NCBI GenBank assembly: GCA_964504645.1
Contig: CAZDGB010000001.1
Location: 1-64,000 of the forward strand
Direction of reading: 5' to 3'
DNA length: 64,000 nucleotides
DNA from: CAZDGB01 sp964504645
GTDB taxonomy: Bacteria; Planctomycetota; Planctomycetia; Planctomycetales; Planctomycetaceae
The notes under the pieces are model-generated. The model made no database searches and was not told where the DNA came from. It worked only from the letters and a program-made list of their open reading frames with translations. Of the stretch, positions 33,664-42,564 are shown one piece after another. Every line of letters begins with the position of its first letter. Within the stretch, counting starts at the first letter, position 1. The position numbers were made by a program, and so were the translations under genes.

Positions 33664-34470
33664 TCACCAGTGCATCACGAACCCGCCGTCGACGTTGATC
33701 GTTTGCCCCGTCACTTGCCCGGCCCGCGCGGAGGAGAGAAAGACGATCATGTCGGCGATGTCGTCCGGGGTTTGCCAGCGGCCGAGCGGCACCACCTGGC
33801 GGATTTTCTCGGCGGCCCAGTCGTCGTAGGACTTGCGTTGTTCCGGCGGCTGCCGGTCGTGCCACGCCTGCCAGACGGCGCGGTTCAGCGGCGTCTGCAC
33901 CATGCCGGGGCAGACGGTGTTGACCCGCACGCCGTGCGGCGCGAGGTCCTTCGCCAGGCACTGCGCAAAGTTGATGTTCGCCGCCTTCGACGCGCTGTAG
34001 GGCGGATCGGTCTGCGAGCCAATCTGCCCAGCGACAGAGCTGACGAAGACCATCGTCCCCTGCCGCCGCGACACGAAATGCGGCGCGACGGCATGGGCCA
34101 CATAGGCCATCCCCAGCACATTGATTTCCAGGACCCGCCGCCAGTCGTCGGGGTCGAGATTCGTGAACGGAAATCCGAACTTGCCGGACCCGATCGCCGC
34201 GGAGTGCACGAGATGATCGACCGCGCCGAATTGCGCCAGCGTCGAGTTCCAGCCCTCGGCGACGCTCTCGGCGCGGCTGATATCGACCGCGAGTCCAATC
34301 GCCGTCGGCGCGAGTTCGGCGGCGACCGATTCCACCTGCGGATGGACGTCCCACAACGCAACGCGGCACCCCTCGGCAACGAATCGCCGCGCCGTCGCCA
34401 GTCCGATACCGCTTGCTCCGCCGGTGACAACGACAGCGTGTTGATCCAGTTCGAGGTTCATGCCCAGCAT
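33664..34470 (-). CDS. Short-chain dehydrogenase/reductase
   Basis: 268 residues. The cofactor loop is VVVTGGASGIGLATARR (TGxxxGIG). An acidic residue after strand 2 (ALWDVHPQ) suggests NAD rather than NADP. The catalytic Ser is in VFVSSVAGQIGS, and Tyr-Lys in YSASKAANINFAQ. The C-terminus is typical: PGMVQTPLNRA, then TGQTINVDGGF. The gene is convergent with the DUF417 gene and is single. Substrate unknown. An internal ATG three codons on is an alternative start. Confidence 0.9.
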   Translation of the reverse strand: MLGMNLELDQHAVVVTGGASGIGLATARRFVAEGCRVALWDVHPQVESVAAELAPTAIGLAVDISRAESVAEGWNSTLAQFGAVDHLVHSAAIGSGKFGFPFTNLDPDDWRRVLEINVLGMAYVAHAVAPHFVSRRQGTMVFVSSVAGQIGSQTDPPYSASKAANINFAQCLAKDLAPHGVRVNTVCPGMVQTPLNRAVWQAWHDRQPPEQRKSYDDWAAEKIRQVVPLGRWQTPDDIADMIVFLSSARAGQVTGQTINVDGGFVMHW

Positions 34471-34708
34471 TGTGGCGCACGCAGCGGCACGTTTTCAACA
34501 AGCACGATCTTAGCGCGATTGACCGAGCAGCCGGCGTGTCCGATTCGGACCATTTCTCGACAACTTGTCGCGCAACACCACATGGAAATAGGGAGAGCGG
34601 TTTCCACTCGCTGGGGCGCTTTCTCGACACGCTGTCTCGAAATCGAACTTGCGCGGAATTCCCCACATGCCCACTGTTCGAGTCGATTGCCTAGCCCGCC
34701 CGCTCTAC
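34471..34708. other. Non-coding stretch upstream of the SDR gene
   Basis: No convincing gene. It contains CTTGTCGCGCAACACC near 34562-34577, which resembles the core of the adjacent 226-nt repeat, and TGTTCGAGTCGATTG near 34676, which looks like a tRNA T-arm but has no matching partner stems. Confidence 0.55.
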
Positions 34709-34933
34709 CAAACACGCATTAACGATCGCTGATTTGAGGCTCGCCACAGCACGCCAAGCGACAGATAACCGCCAGCTAAGCGACGCTAAGCCGACATTAA
34801 GCGACAGTTAAGCGACGATAGGCAGCGCCTCGCGATCACCGACCGCACGCTTGATTTGCAAACACTTTGTCGCGCAACGCCGACCGGTTGGATGAGGGGA
34901 CGATTTGTCGTCTCACGCTCTTTGACAACCCGG
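34709..34933 (+). repeat. ~226-nt non-coding repeat, copy A
   Basis: Aligns along its whole length with the reverse complement of 54060-54286. The best-conserved blocks are GCCACAGCACGCCAAGCG (34743-34760), TTTGCAAACACTTTGT (34855-34870), and GAGGGGACGAT and CAACCCGG at the end. Inside are repeated TAAGCGAC-type units and the palindrome-like TCGCGCAAC. No open reading frame is shared by the copies. Confidence 0.85.
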
Positions 34934-34973
34934 ATGAAACTCTTTTGGACCGCGACTCGCTGTCCGGCGAACG

Positions 34974-35555
34974 TCAAGGCGCCGCACGGAGATTGTGCCA
35001 GCGCAGGCTCGGCAACCGGCCGGCGAGTCGCGCGAAATGGCGGTCCACCAATTCGGTCGCACTAGCTTCCGTGAATGACATCCCTGGCGGCAAATCGGCC
35101 GACTTCAGCAGCCAGAGTTCGTCGGCGTGCCACTGCAGCGCGACCCACGCCGCGAGCGAATCGCTGGTGACCTCCCACGACGCCGGCAGGTCGTCCGTGC
35201 TCGCGGGATTCTGTGCGAGCCACGATTTCACATTGAGCACCGGCCGCTCGCCGCGCGACCAGCAGGCTTCCGCGGCAGCGAAGGAATCGACGACTCGACC
35301 GCGCGGCAAGCGATGGGCCAGCAGACTCGCCGTGGTGCTCATCGTCTCGAGCGCCAGTTCATGACAGAACTGCTCGCCCAGCGCGAGTGCTGCGTCCCAC
35401 GCGCGAACCACGTCTGCCAGTGCGCCGCCGCCGGCGATGAAGACGGGCCGCAGCGCCGGCGAATCGTGCAGCAACTTTTCCAGCCGCGCGGAGAGATCAG
35501 GGAGCGTCAACACGCTGCCGCCGACTTTGACGACGATCAATGGAGAATCCAACAT
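34974..35555 (-). CDS. Amino-acid-kinase-fold protein
   Basis: 193 residues, short for the aspartate/glutamate/uridylate kinase fold. The nucleotide-binding start LIVVKVGGSVLTLPDLSARL and the glycine-rich FIAGGGALADVVRAWD are clear. The C-terminal LWLLKSADLPPG gives the second lobe. The size and pattern recall the small kinases of methanofuran / tetrahydromethanopterin-linked C1 pathways (MfnE type), which some planctomycetes have. No other C1 gene is in this window, so this is only a possibility. The gene is divergent from mutL. Confidence 0.72.
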   Translation of the reverse strand: MLDSPLIVVKVGGSVLTLPDLSARLEKLLHDSPALRPVFIAGGGALADVVRAWDAALALGEQFCHELALETMSTTASLLAHRLPRGRVVDSFAAAEACWSRGERPVLNVKSWLAQNPASTDDLPASWEVTSDSLAAWVALQWHADELWLLKSADLPPGMSFTEASATELVDRHFARLAGRLPSLRWHNLRAAP

Positions 35556-35672
35556 GAGGGGATTCTTGCGATTCGCCCGCGAACCCGGTAGCGTGCAGTA
35601 TGGTTTGCTTCGTGCCGGGGCGGGATGAGGAGGCTCGCCGGGGACGAAGCGTCTTCGCCGTCAGTTCGTTCC

Positions 35673-37535
35673 ATGCCGCGGATTCAACGTCTCTCGCCGA
35701 GCGTCGTGAACAAGATCGCGGCGGGCGAAGTGGTCGAGCGGCCGGCGAGCGTCGTCAAGGAGCTGATGGAGAACAGCCTCGACGCCCTCGCGATCCGCAT
35801 CGACGTCGAGATCGCCGCCGGCGGCAGCGAACTGATCCGCATCGCCGATGACGGTGAAGGAATCGCGCCGGACGACCTACCCCTCGCCGTGGCCAGCCAC
35901 GCCACCAGCAAGATCCGCTCCGCCGACGATCTGTTTCATGTCCACACGATGGGCTTTCGCGGCGAGGCGCTGGCGTCGGTCGCCGAGGTCAGCCGATTCA
36001 CGCTGCGCAGCCGTCGTGAAGACGCAGTCTCCGGCGCGGAACTCGTCGTAAACTTCGGCGAGCTTGGATCGACTCAGCCGTGCGGCTGCCCGTGCGGGAC
36101 GGTCATCGAAGTCCGGCAGCTCTTCGAGAACACGCCGGTGCGGCGGAAGTTTCTCCGCAATGTGACGACCGAATTCGGCCACATCGCCGAGCAGTTCACG
36201 CGGATCGCGCTGGCCCACTCCCGGCTGCATCTGACGCTGAGGCACAACGGCAAACCGGTCTTCGAACTGCCGCCGGCGGCGAGTTCGCTCGATCGCTTGC
36301 GATTGCTCTTCGGCGACGAGCTCGCCGAGCAGTTGGTCGCAGTCGAGTCGGAACACGACGGCACGCGTATGTCGGGCTACGTCGGTCTGCCTTCGCTCAG
36401 CAAATCGACGCGGAAGCAGCAATATCTCTTTCTCAATGGCAGGTGGATTCAAGACCGGACGCTGCAGCACGCGTTGACTGAAGCTTATCGCGGGTTGCTG
36501 ATGGTCGGACGGCAACCGGTGGCGTTTCTCTCCGTCGATCTGCCTCCCGATCGGGTCGACGTGAATGTCCATCCGACGAAAGTCGAGGTCCGGTTTCAGG
36601 ACGCGCAGCAGTTGTACCGGCAACTCCTCGGCATGATCCGCAAACGGTTTTTGGGGATGGACCTGCAGTCCACGCTGCACGTCTCGCCGAACGCCGCCGG
36701 AATGGGGATGAACGATTCGTCGTTGCGGTTTTCCGCGCCGGCTCCCACCTCGCCGGCGAAGCAGCAAGAGTTGCAGGCCGAGTTCGCCGATTGGGCCCAG
36801 TCGCAACTCGCCGCGTGGCAGCCGCCCAGCGCGGCCGAGAACGCCGCGTGGGAGCAAACGACGACGGCAACGCTCGACGCGGTCGAGGATGCAGAGAAAA
36901 CTGCGAACCCGGCCGCTGTGATGGAACAGGTTCCGACAGCCACGCATCCCGGCTGGAACGATGCGCCGCGGGCGTTGCAGATTCACGACTGTTATCTTGT
37001 GCTGGAAACCGACGAAGGAATGACGGTCATCGATCAGCACGCGTTGCACGAACGGATTCTCTACGAGCAACTGCGCGGACGGGTGCTCGACGGCACGATC
37101 GAATCACAGAAGTTGCTGCTGCCCGTGACACTGGAACTCACGGCCCGCGAAGTGGCGGCGCTGGCGGGAAATCGGGAGATTCTCGAACAACTCGGGTTCA
37201 GCGTCGAGGAGTTCGGACAAGGGACGGTGCTCGTCAGCCGGCATCCGGTGCTGTTGGGGCGCACGAACTTGACGGAGCTGATCAAGGAACTGGCGGAAAA
37301 GCTCGATTCGGGCGAGCGGGCGCCGAGCCGCCGCGATATAATTGACGAGCTACTGCATCTGATGTCGTGCAAAGCCGCCATCAAAGCGGGCCAGCGGCTG
37401 AGCACGGAGGAGATCGAGAGCCTGCTCGTGCAGCGGCATCTGGTGGACGACGCCCACCACTGCCCCCACGGCCGGCCCACGGCGTTGTCCTTGAGCCGCA
37501 CAGAACTCGACCGGCAATTCGGACGATTGGGATGA
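35673..37535 (+). CDS. mutL: DNA mismatch repair protein MutL, endonuclease type
   Basis: 620 residues. The GHKL ATPase domain has IAAGEVVERPASVVKELMEN, DDGEGI, then ATSKI and GFRGEALASV, followed by NGRWIQD and VDVNVHPTKVEVRF. A linker of about 110 residues (Ala/Gln/Pro-rich) leads to a C-terminal domain with the nicking-endonuclease motif DQHALHERILYE (454-465), SCKAAIKAG (565-573) and CPHGRP (597-602), which bind metal. This is the MutL of bacteria that lack MutH. The start MPRIQRLSPSVVNKIAAG is preferred over 16 upstream codons. Confidence 0.96.
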   Translation: MPRIQRLSPSVVNKIAAGEVVERPASVVKELMENSLDALAIRIDVEIAAGGSELIRIADDGEGIAPDDLPLAVASHATSKIRSADDLFHVHTMGFRGEALASVAEVSRFTLRSRREDAVSGAELVVNFGELGSTQPCGCPCGTVIEVRQLFENTPVRRKFLRNVTTEFGHIAEQFTRIALAHSRLHLTLRHNGKPVFELPPAASSLDRLRLLFGDELAEQLVAVESEHDGTRMSGYVGLPSLSKSTRKQQYLFLNGRWIQDRTLQHALTEAYRGLLMVGRQPVAFLSVDLPPDRVDVNVHPTKVEVRFQDAQQLYRQLLGMIRKRFLGMDLQSTLHVSPNAAGMGMNDSSLRFSAPAPTSPAKQQELQAEFADWAQSQLAAWQPPSAAENAAWEQTTTATLDAVEDAEKTANPAAVMEQVPTATHPGWNDAPRALQIHDCYLVLETDEGMTVIDQHALHERILYEQLRGRVLDGTIESQKLLLPVTLELTAREVAALAGNREILEQLGFSVEEFGQGTVLVSRHPVLLGRTNLTELIKELAEKLDSGERAPSRRDIIDELLHLMSCKAAIKAGQRLSTEEIESLLVQRHLVDDAHHCPHGRPTALSLSRTELDRQFGRLG

Positions 37536-37543
37536 AAGACATG

Positions 37544-37661
37544 AAACCGCAGATTTCGCAGATGCCCGCTGGTTTTAGCGAACCTGGATCGACAGGCTCG
37601 ACGAACCACACGCTCTGACAATTCCGTTTTCATCTGCGAACCCTCTGCGAAATTTGTGGTT
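37544..37661. repeat. Intergenic inverted repeat, CCGCAGAT family
   Basis: The left arm (37544-37564) is AAACCGCAGATTTCGCAGAT. The right arm (37631-37661) is an imperfect complement. It fills the mutL-aroDE gap. Confidence 0.82.
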
Positions 37662-37691
37662 CCAGGTCTTCCAAGTTTTTCGGTGGAGATT

Positions 37692-39176
37692 ATGCCGCTC
37701 GTTTGCGTCAGTATCGCCCGCACGCGACACAAGATGATGCTCGCCGAGCACCGGGCCCTGGCCGATCGCGGCGCCCAGCTCGTGGAGTTGCGACTCGACT
37801 TCTTGCAGAAGGCTCCCGACCTGAACCGGCTGCTCGGCGAGCGGCCGACTCCGGTGATCGTCACCTGCCGCCGGCCGGCGGATCAGGGCCGCTGGGCCGG
37901 CAGCGAAGAGCAGCGGCAAATGCTGCTCCGCTCCGCCATCGCCGCGGGGGTCGAATACGTCGACCTCGAAGACGACATCGCCAAGAAGATTCCGCGCTAT
38001 GGCAAGACGAAGCGGATCATCAGCCGGCACAACTTCGAGGAAACCCCCTACGAGCTTCCGGAACTGCACGAGCACCTGGCAAAGCTCGATCCCGACGTGA
38101 TCAAGATCGCCACGATGGCGAACTCGCCGAGCGACTGCATCCGCATGCTCGATCTCGTCCGGCATGCGAAGATTCCGACCGTCGGCTTCTGCATGGGCGA
38201 GTTCGGCCAAATGAGCCGTATCCTCTGCGGCAAGTACGGCGCCCCGTTCTCCTACGCCACCTTCAGCAAGGAGCGCGAGCTCGCGCCGGGGCAGTTCTCG
38301 TTCCAGGAAATGCGCGACGTCTATCACTTCGAGCAGATCAACCGGCAGACCGACGTCTTCGCCATCGTCGGCGATCCGGTGAGCCACAGTCTCAGTCCGC
38401 TCTTGCACAACACGGCACTACGAAAGATCGGCTACAACGGCGTCTACCTGCCGCTCCGCGTGACGGAGGACCAGTTCGACCGGACACTCGACGAACTCGA
38501 AGAGCTCAAGTTCCGCGGCTACAGCGTAACGATCCCACACAAGGAAGCCGCGCTGCGGAAATATCCGCAGGCGGAGGAGGTCGTCCAGGCAATCGGCGCG
38601 GCGAACACGATCTATCGCGATTCCAGCGCTTTCTGGCGGAGCGACAACACCGACTATGCCGCGGCGATGGACGCGCTGCAGCTCGCGCTCAAGCCGGGCG
38701 ACACGCTGGCGGGCAAGCGGATTCTGATGCTCGGCGCGGGGGGCGTGGCGCGGGCTATTGGCTTCGGTGTGACGCGGGCCGGCGCGGCGCTCGTCATCGC
38801 CAACCGGACGCAGGAGCGGGCCAAGCGGCTCGCCGAACAACTGATGTGCCGGTTCACGAGTTGGGAGAACCGCGGCTCGGAATCGGTGGACATCCTGATC
38901 AACTGCACGCCGATCGGCATGCACCCCAACATCAACGAAACGCCCTTCCCGCAGCACTGGTTCCGCGAAGAGATGGGCGTCTTCGATACGATCTACAACC
39001 CGGAACAGACGCTGATGCTGAAAGAGGCCAGGGAACGCAACTGCCGGACGGTCTCGGGCATCGAGCTTTTCATCCGCCAGGCGCAAACGCAGTTCGAGCG
39101 GTTCACCGGCAAATCGGTCTCGCTGGACGACCTCCGCGAAACGCTCCGCAAGGGGATATCGGCGGCGAAACTGTGA
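37692..39176 (+). CDS. aroDE: Bifunctional 3-dehydroquinate dehydratase / shikimate dehydrogenase
   Basis: 494 residues carrying steps three and four of chorismate synthesis. Residues 1 to about 215 are a type I dehydroquinase: catalytic His in SRHNFEETP and Schiff-base K138 in IKIATMANSPSDC. From about 222 follows shikimate dehydrogenase: GDPVSHSLSPLLHN, catalytic K284 in TIPHKEAAL, NTDYAAAMDAL, and the NADP fold MLGAGGVARAIGFG. The fusion is known from plants, chlamydiae and planctomycetes. GGAG stands close to the ATG. It probably belongs to no operon; an intergenic repeat precedes it. Confidence 0.95.
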   Translation: MPLVCVSIARTRHKMMLAEHRALADRGAQLVELRLDFLQKAPDLNRLLGERPTPVIVTCRRPADQGRWAGSEEQRQMLLRSAIAAGVEYVDLEDDIAKKIPRYGKTKRIISRHNFEETPYELPELHEHLAKLDPDVIKIATMANSPSDCIRMLDLVRHAKIPTVGFCMGEFGQMSRILCGKYGAPFSYATFSKERELAPGQFSFQEMRDVYHFEQINRQTDVFAIVGDPVSHSLSPLLHNTALRKIGYNGVYLPLRVTEDQFDRTLDELEELKFRGYSVTIPHKEAALRKYPQAEEVVQAIGAANTIYRDSSAFWRSDNTDYAAAMDALQLALKPGDTLAGKRILMLGAGGVARAIGFGVTRAGAALVIANRTQERAKRLAEQLMCRFTSWENRGSESVDILINCTPIGMHPNINETPFPQHWFREEMGVFDTIYNPEQTLMLKEARERNCRTVSGIELFIRQAQTQFERFTGKSVSLDDLRETLRKGISAAKL

Positions 39177-39284
39177 GGCGGTGAAATGAAAGGGCGAAAA
39201 GCTGGAACCGCAGATTCCAGCAGATTTCATCCGTAATGATTCGTGCCATCCGCGGCTAAATGCCTTTGAATTTGAGTTGGTGTG

Positions 39285-40301
39285 ATGTCGGACATCGATC
39301 CTCTTTCCCCCGCCGCGTCAACGCCGCCCTCGTTTGAGTCGCTCGCCCGGCAGCAGCTCATCGACGAGTTGAAGCAGACGGCGGACAAGCTGGCGAAAGA
39401 CCAGGCGTCGCTGGGAGACTTGAAGCTCCTCGCGCGGGCGCTGAAGGAACTGCGTTACGCCTTCAAGGTCTTCACGCCGTATCGGCTGCGGCGGAAGGTG
39501 TCGGTCTTCGGCTCGGCCCGCACGCCCCCCGATCATCCCGATTTCCTGGCCTCGGTCGCGTTCGGCAAATTGATGGCCGCCGAGGGCTGGATGGTGGTGA
39601 CCGGGGCCGGCAACGGCATCATGGAAGGAGCGCATCTCGGCGCGGGGCCGGAACTCTCGATGGGGGTCAACATCATGCTCCCCTTCGAGCAGGAGGCAAA
39701 CCCCGTCATCGCCAAGGACGAAAAGCTCGTCACGCTCCGCTACTTCTTCACCCGCAAATTGATGTTCGTGAAAGAGGTCCACGCGGCGGCCCTCTTCCCC
39801 GGCGGCTTCGGCACGCAGGACGAGCTCTTCGAAATCCTCACGCTGGTGCAGACCGGCAAGCGCGACATGCTCCCCATCGTCTGCGTCGAAAGCCCCGGCA
39901 ACGATTACTGGGAACAGTGGGTGCAATTCGTCAAACGGCAACTGCTCGACCGGAAATTGATCTCGCCGGAAGACCTGTCGCTGTTCCGCATCGCCAAGAC
40001 CCCCGAAGACGCCGTCGCGGAGATCGTGCGTTTCTATTCGGTCTATCACAGCGCCCGCTACATCCGCGACAAGCTGATCCTGCGTTTGCAAAAGGAGCCG
40101 ACCGACGCGCTGCTCGCGCAGTTGAACGAGGACTTCGCGGGAATTCTCGATGGCGGCAAAATCGAACGCGTCAAGACGCATCCGCACGAGCAGGACGACG
40201 AACACACCCGGCATTTCCCGCGGATTTCGCTCCACTTCAACCGCCGCGACGCCGGCCGCTTACGCCAGATGATCGACGTCATCAACCGCGAGTTGGCGTA
40301 G
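39285..40301 (+). CDS. LOG-family protein (TIGR00730-like)
   Basis: 338 residues. The LOG (lysine decarboxylase-like) fold is shown by VSVFGSARTPPDHPDF, TGAGNGIMEGAHLGAG, TLRYFFTRKLMFVKEV and PGGFGTQDELFEIL (the PGGxGTxxE site, residues 172-180). Members hydrolyse nucleoside monophosphates such as cytokinin riboside 5'-phosphates. This one has an extra N-terminal helix region and a C-terminal extension of about 100 residues, as in the longer bacterial branch. A GTG directly precedes the chosen ATG. An inverted repeat of the CCGCAGAT/CCGCGG type lies just upstream. Confidence 0.88.
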   Translation: MSDIDPLSPAASTPPSFESLARQQLIDELKQTADKLAKDQASLGDLKLLARALKELRYAFKVFTPYRLRRKVSVFGSARTPPDHPDFLASVAFGKLMAAEGWMVVTGAGNGIMEGAHLGAGPELSMGVNIMLPFEQEANPVIAKDEKLVTLRYFFTRKLMFVKEVHAAALFPGGFGTQDELFEILTLVQTGKRDMLPIVCVESPGNDYWEQWVQFVKRQLLDRKLISPEDLSLFRIAKTPEDAVAEIVRFYSVYHSARYIRDKLILRLQKEPTDALLAQLNEDFAGILDGGKIERVKTHPHEQDDEHTRHFPRISLHFNRRDAGRLRQMIDVINRELA

Positions 40302-40518
40302 CGGAAGTTTGCAAAGCCACAGTTGGCAACCGCGGTCCTCTGAACGATGTCGAATTCGGGCCTCCGTGTTGCCAAAACGCAACGGGCGGAATTTTCGCCG
40401 GCAACCGGTTCTTTGATTTCCCGAACCCCAGCATCTCGTCTTGCGAACGGTCTTGTGCGCCGGCAATAGTAGACCGGGACTCGCGTTCCACTCGATATCC
40501 GGGAAATCCGTGTCATCC

Positions 40519-41256
40519 GTGGCAAAAAATTCAGGCTATCTTCCCACCGATGGCTACCTGCGCCCGCTGATGATCTGCCTGGCGTTGCAGAGCGCGCTCG
40601 CCGTCTATTCGGCCTGGACGTCGCCGCCGCAGGTGCCGTTGGTCGCGCGGTGGCTCGTCGGCATGGACGCCGCTGTCGCCGAACAGACGCCCGACGTCGA
40701 CCGCGCGCGGGCCGTCTCGTGGCTGGAGATCGTGACGGGCATCTCGGCAGCCGTGCTGTTTTTCCCCATGCTGGCGCGGATCAACCAGAACGCCCGCGGG
40801 CTCGGCACGCCCGATCTGGATGCGACGCCCGGCTGGACGATCGGCTGCTTTCTGGTGCCGATCCTGAATCTCTACAAGCCGCACAAGGTCGTGCAGGAAC
40901 TCTGGAAGGCGAGCTCGCCGTCGCCCGGCCCGTGGCGCGCCAATCCTGCGTCGCTGTTGATCACTGTCTGGTGGTGTCAGCGGCTGTTTGACGGCGGCTG
41001 GAGCCAGGCGCTGTGGCTGTGGCGGCGCTGGTATCCGCTGGAGACCGTCGTCGGTTTCCTGGGAGACATCGAAGTCGCACGCCTCGCCGCGATCTCACAA
41101 GGCCTGCACATCGTCCAATTCTCGCTAACGGGACTGGTCGCCGTAGCGCTGCATCGCCGGCAAACGGCGCGGCTGCAAATGCGGCGCGCGGAAGCGAAAT
41201 CCGCCGGCGATGACAATTCGCTGTCGCGCCCCACCGTTGAGTTGGCGACTGTGTGA
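40519..41256 (+). CDS. DUF4328-like membrane protein
   Basis: About 245 residues with four hydrophobic segments. The pattern fits DUF4328: LEIVTGISAAVLFFPMLARI, GWTIGCFLVPILNLYKPH, and VWWCQRLF. The start is uncertain. The GTG at 40519 lies within an intergenic CCACGGAT-type repeat, an ATG at 40570 would cut into the first helix, and a far upstream ATG at 40441 reads the repeat region. The 217 bases before it show repeats but no clear promoter. Function unknown. Confidence 0.7.
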   Translation: MAKNSGYLPTDGYLRPLMICLALQSALAVYSAWTSPPQVPLVARWLVGMDAAVAEQTPDVDRARAVSWLEIVTGISAAVLFFPMLARINQNARGLGTPDLDATPGWTIGCFLVPILNLYKPHKVVQELWKASSPSPGPWRANPASLLITVWWCQRLFDGGWSQALWLWRRWYPLETVVGFLGDIEVARLAAISQGLHIVQFSLTGLVAVALHRRQTARLQMRRAEAKSAGDDNSLSRPTVELATV

Positions 41257-41336
41257 CGCCGTTTGCACGACGGCATCGCGTTTGATATGAGGTAGACAGT
41301 CTCTGGCCAACGCCTGCTGCTGTCTCTCGGCGCGAC

Positions 41337-42473
41337 ATGTTCGATCTCTCCACGGTCAGTCGATGGCTCGCATCCGGCTCGAAGTCCTCGGAGCCATGGG
41401 TCACCCGTCTGGCCATCGTCGCCTGCATCGGGGTGTTCATCGCGTTGGCCGCCTTGAACGACTATGAGAATTGGGACACGCTGGCGTCGTTCGGATATCT
41501 CCCGCCGGAGTCGATCTGGCGCGGCCGCCTCTGGAGCCTGATCACATCTACGTTCGTGCACTTCGAACTGTGGCACGTCGCGTTCAACGTCTATTGGCTG
41601 TGGATGCTCGGCCGCCGGATGGAGCTTGCCGTCGGGTCGTTCGCCTATCTGTTGTTCTTTCTGTCTGCCGCGTTTGTCAGTTCGACTCTACAACTGGCCG
41701 CATCCGACACGACCGGCATCGGTGCTTCGGGCGTCGGCTATGCGATCTTCGGTTTTCTCTGGGCCGCCCGCGATCGAGACCCATCTTTTCGCGAAATCCT
41801 TACAGATCGATTGGTGAAACTGTTCCTGATCTGGCTCGTCGGCTGCATCGTCGTCACGGAACTCGGCATACTCGAGATCGGCAACATGGCCCACGTCGCA
41901 GGACTGCTCTTCGGCCTGCTGGCGGCGCACGCCAGCTACTCTTTGCGCTATCAGGCCGAGGCGCGCGGCGGAGTGGCGGCGCTGGTGTCCGTGTCGGTTC
42001 TCGTTCTCGTCTGGTGTCCGTGGTCGGTCACTTGGCTCAGCATCAAAGCCTACGACGCCCATGAGGCAGGCCGGTACGAAGAGGCGGTCGGTTACTATTC
42101 GAGAATCCTCGATACCAACCCGGAGCATTCGTGGGCGCTTCTCAATCGCAGCTATGTCTATTCGTCCCTGCATCGAAATGAACTGGCCGAAGCTGATCGC
42201 CAGGCGGCGCGGCGGATTGATCCGACGATTGATGAAGCGGATCGTCTTCGCGGAGAGGCCTATCAGGTCCATGCCGAAAACCGGCTCGAGGATGCGGTCT
42301 TGCTGTATTCGCGCCTCCTCGTGTTGAATCCTGCCGACGCCTGGGCCTTGCTCAATCGCAGCTACGCTTATCAGGCTCTCGGCAAAAATGATCTGGCGAA
42401 AGCCGACCGTGAAGTGGCACTGTCGATTGATCCCCAAATCGAGAACTCGCGTTCACCAGACGCCGGCCAATAA
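41337..42473 (+). CDS. Rhomboid intramembrane protease with C-terminal TPR repeats
   Basis: 378 residues. The first about 225 form a rhomboid core: HVAFNVYWLWMLGRRME, catalytic S131 in GIGASGVGYAIFG, and catalytic H186 in GNMAHVAGLLFGLLA, within about six to seven transmembrane helices. The C-terminal part has tetratricopeptide-like repeats (AYDAHEAGRYEEAVGYYSRI, NPEHSWALLNRSYVYSSLHR, then NPADAWALLNRSYAYQALGK), two of them sharing the wording WALLNRSY, so probably duplicated. The TPR tail may recruit substrates. It is followed by the polyketide synthase gene 91 bp on. Confidence 0.88.
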   Translation: MFDLSTVSRWLASGSKSSEPWVTRLAIVACIGVFIALAALNDYENWDTLASFGYLPPESIWRGRLWSLITSTFVHFELWHVAFNVYWLWMLGRRMELAVGSFAYLLFFLSAAFVSSTLQLAASDTTGIGASGVGYAIFGFLWAARDRDPSFREILTDRLVKLFLIWLVGCIVVTELGILEIGNMAHVAGLLFGLLAAHASYSLRYQAEARGGVAALVSVSVLVLVWCPWSVTWLSIKAYDAHEAGRYEEAVGYYSRILDTNPEHSWALLNRSYVYSSLHRNELAEADRQAARRIDPTIDEADRLRGEAYQVHAENRLEDAVLLYSRLLVLNPADAWALLNRSYAYQALGKNDLAKADREVALSIDPQIENSRSPDAGQ

Positions 42474-42564
42474 AGCCGCTTCATCCCCTTTTTTGCGAGG
42501 AATCGCTATCCTGAAATGGCTGGTCGCTTGACCGGTCTTGAACTCCGACAGGATGCTTCCTCGC

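Noticed and set aside
34640..34715. tRNA-like bits (TGTTCGAGTCGATTG and CGCTCTACCA)
   Set aside because: T-arm-like and D-arm-like words are on opposite strands or wrongly spaced, and no acceptor stem pairs. A tRNAscan-SE run would settle it.
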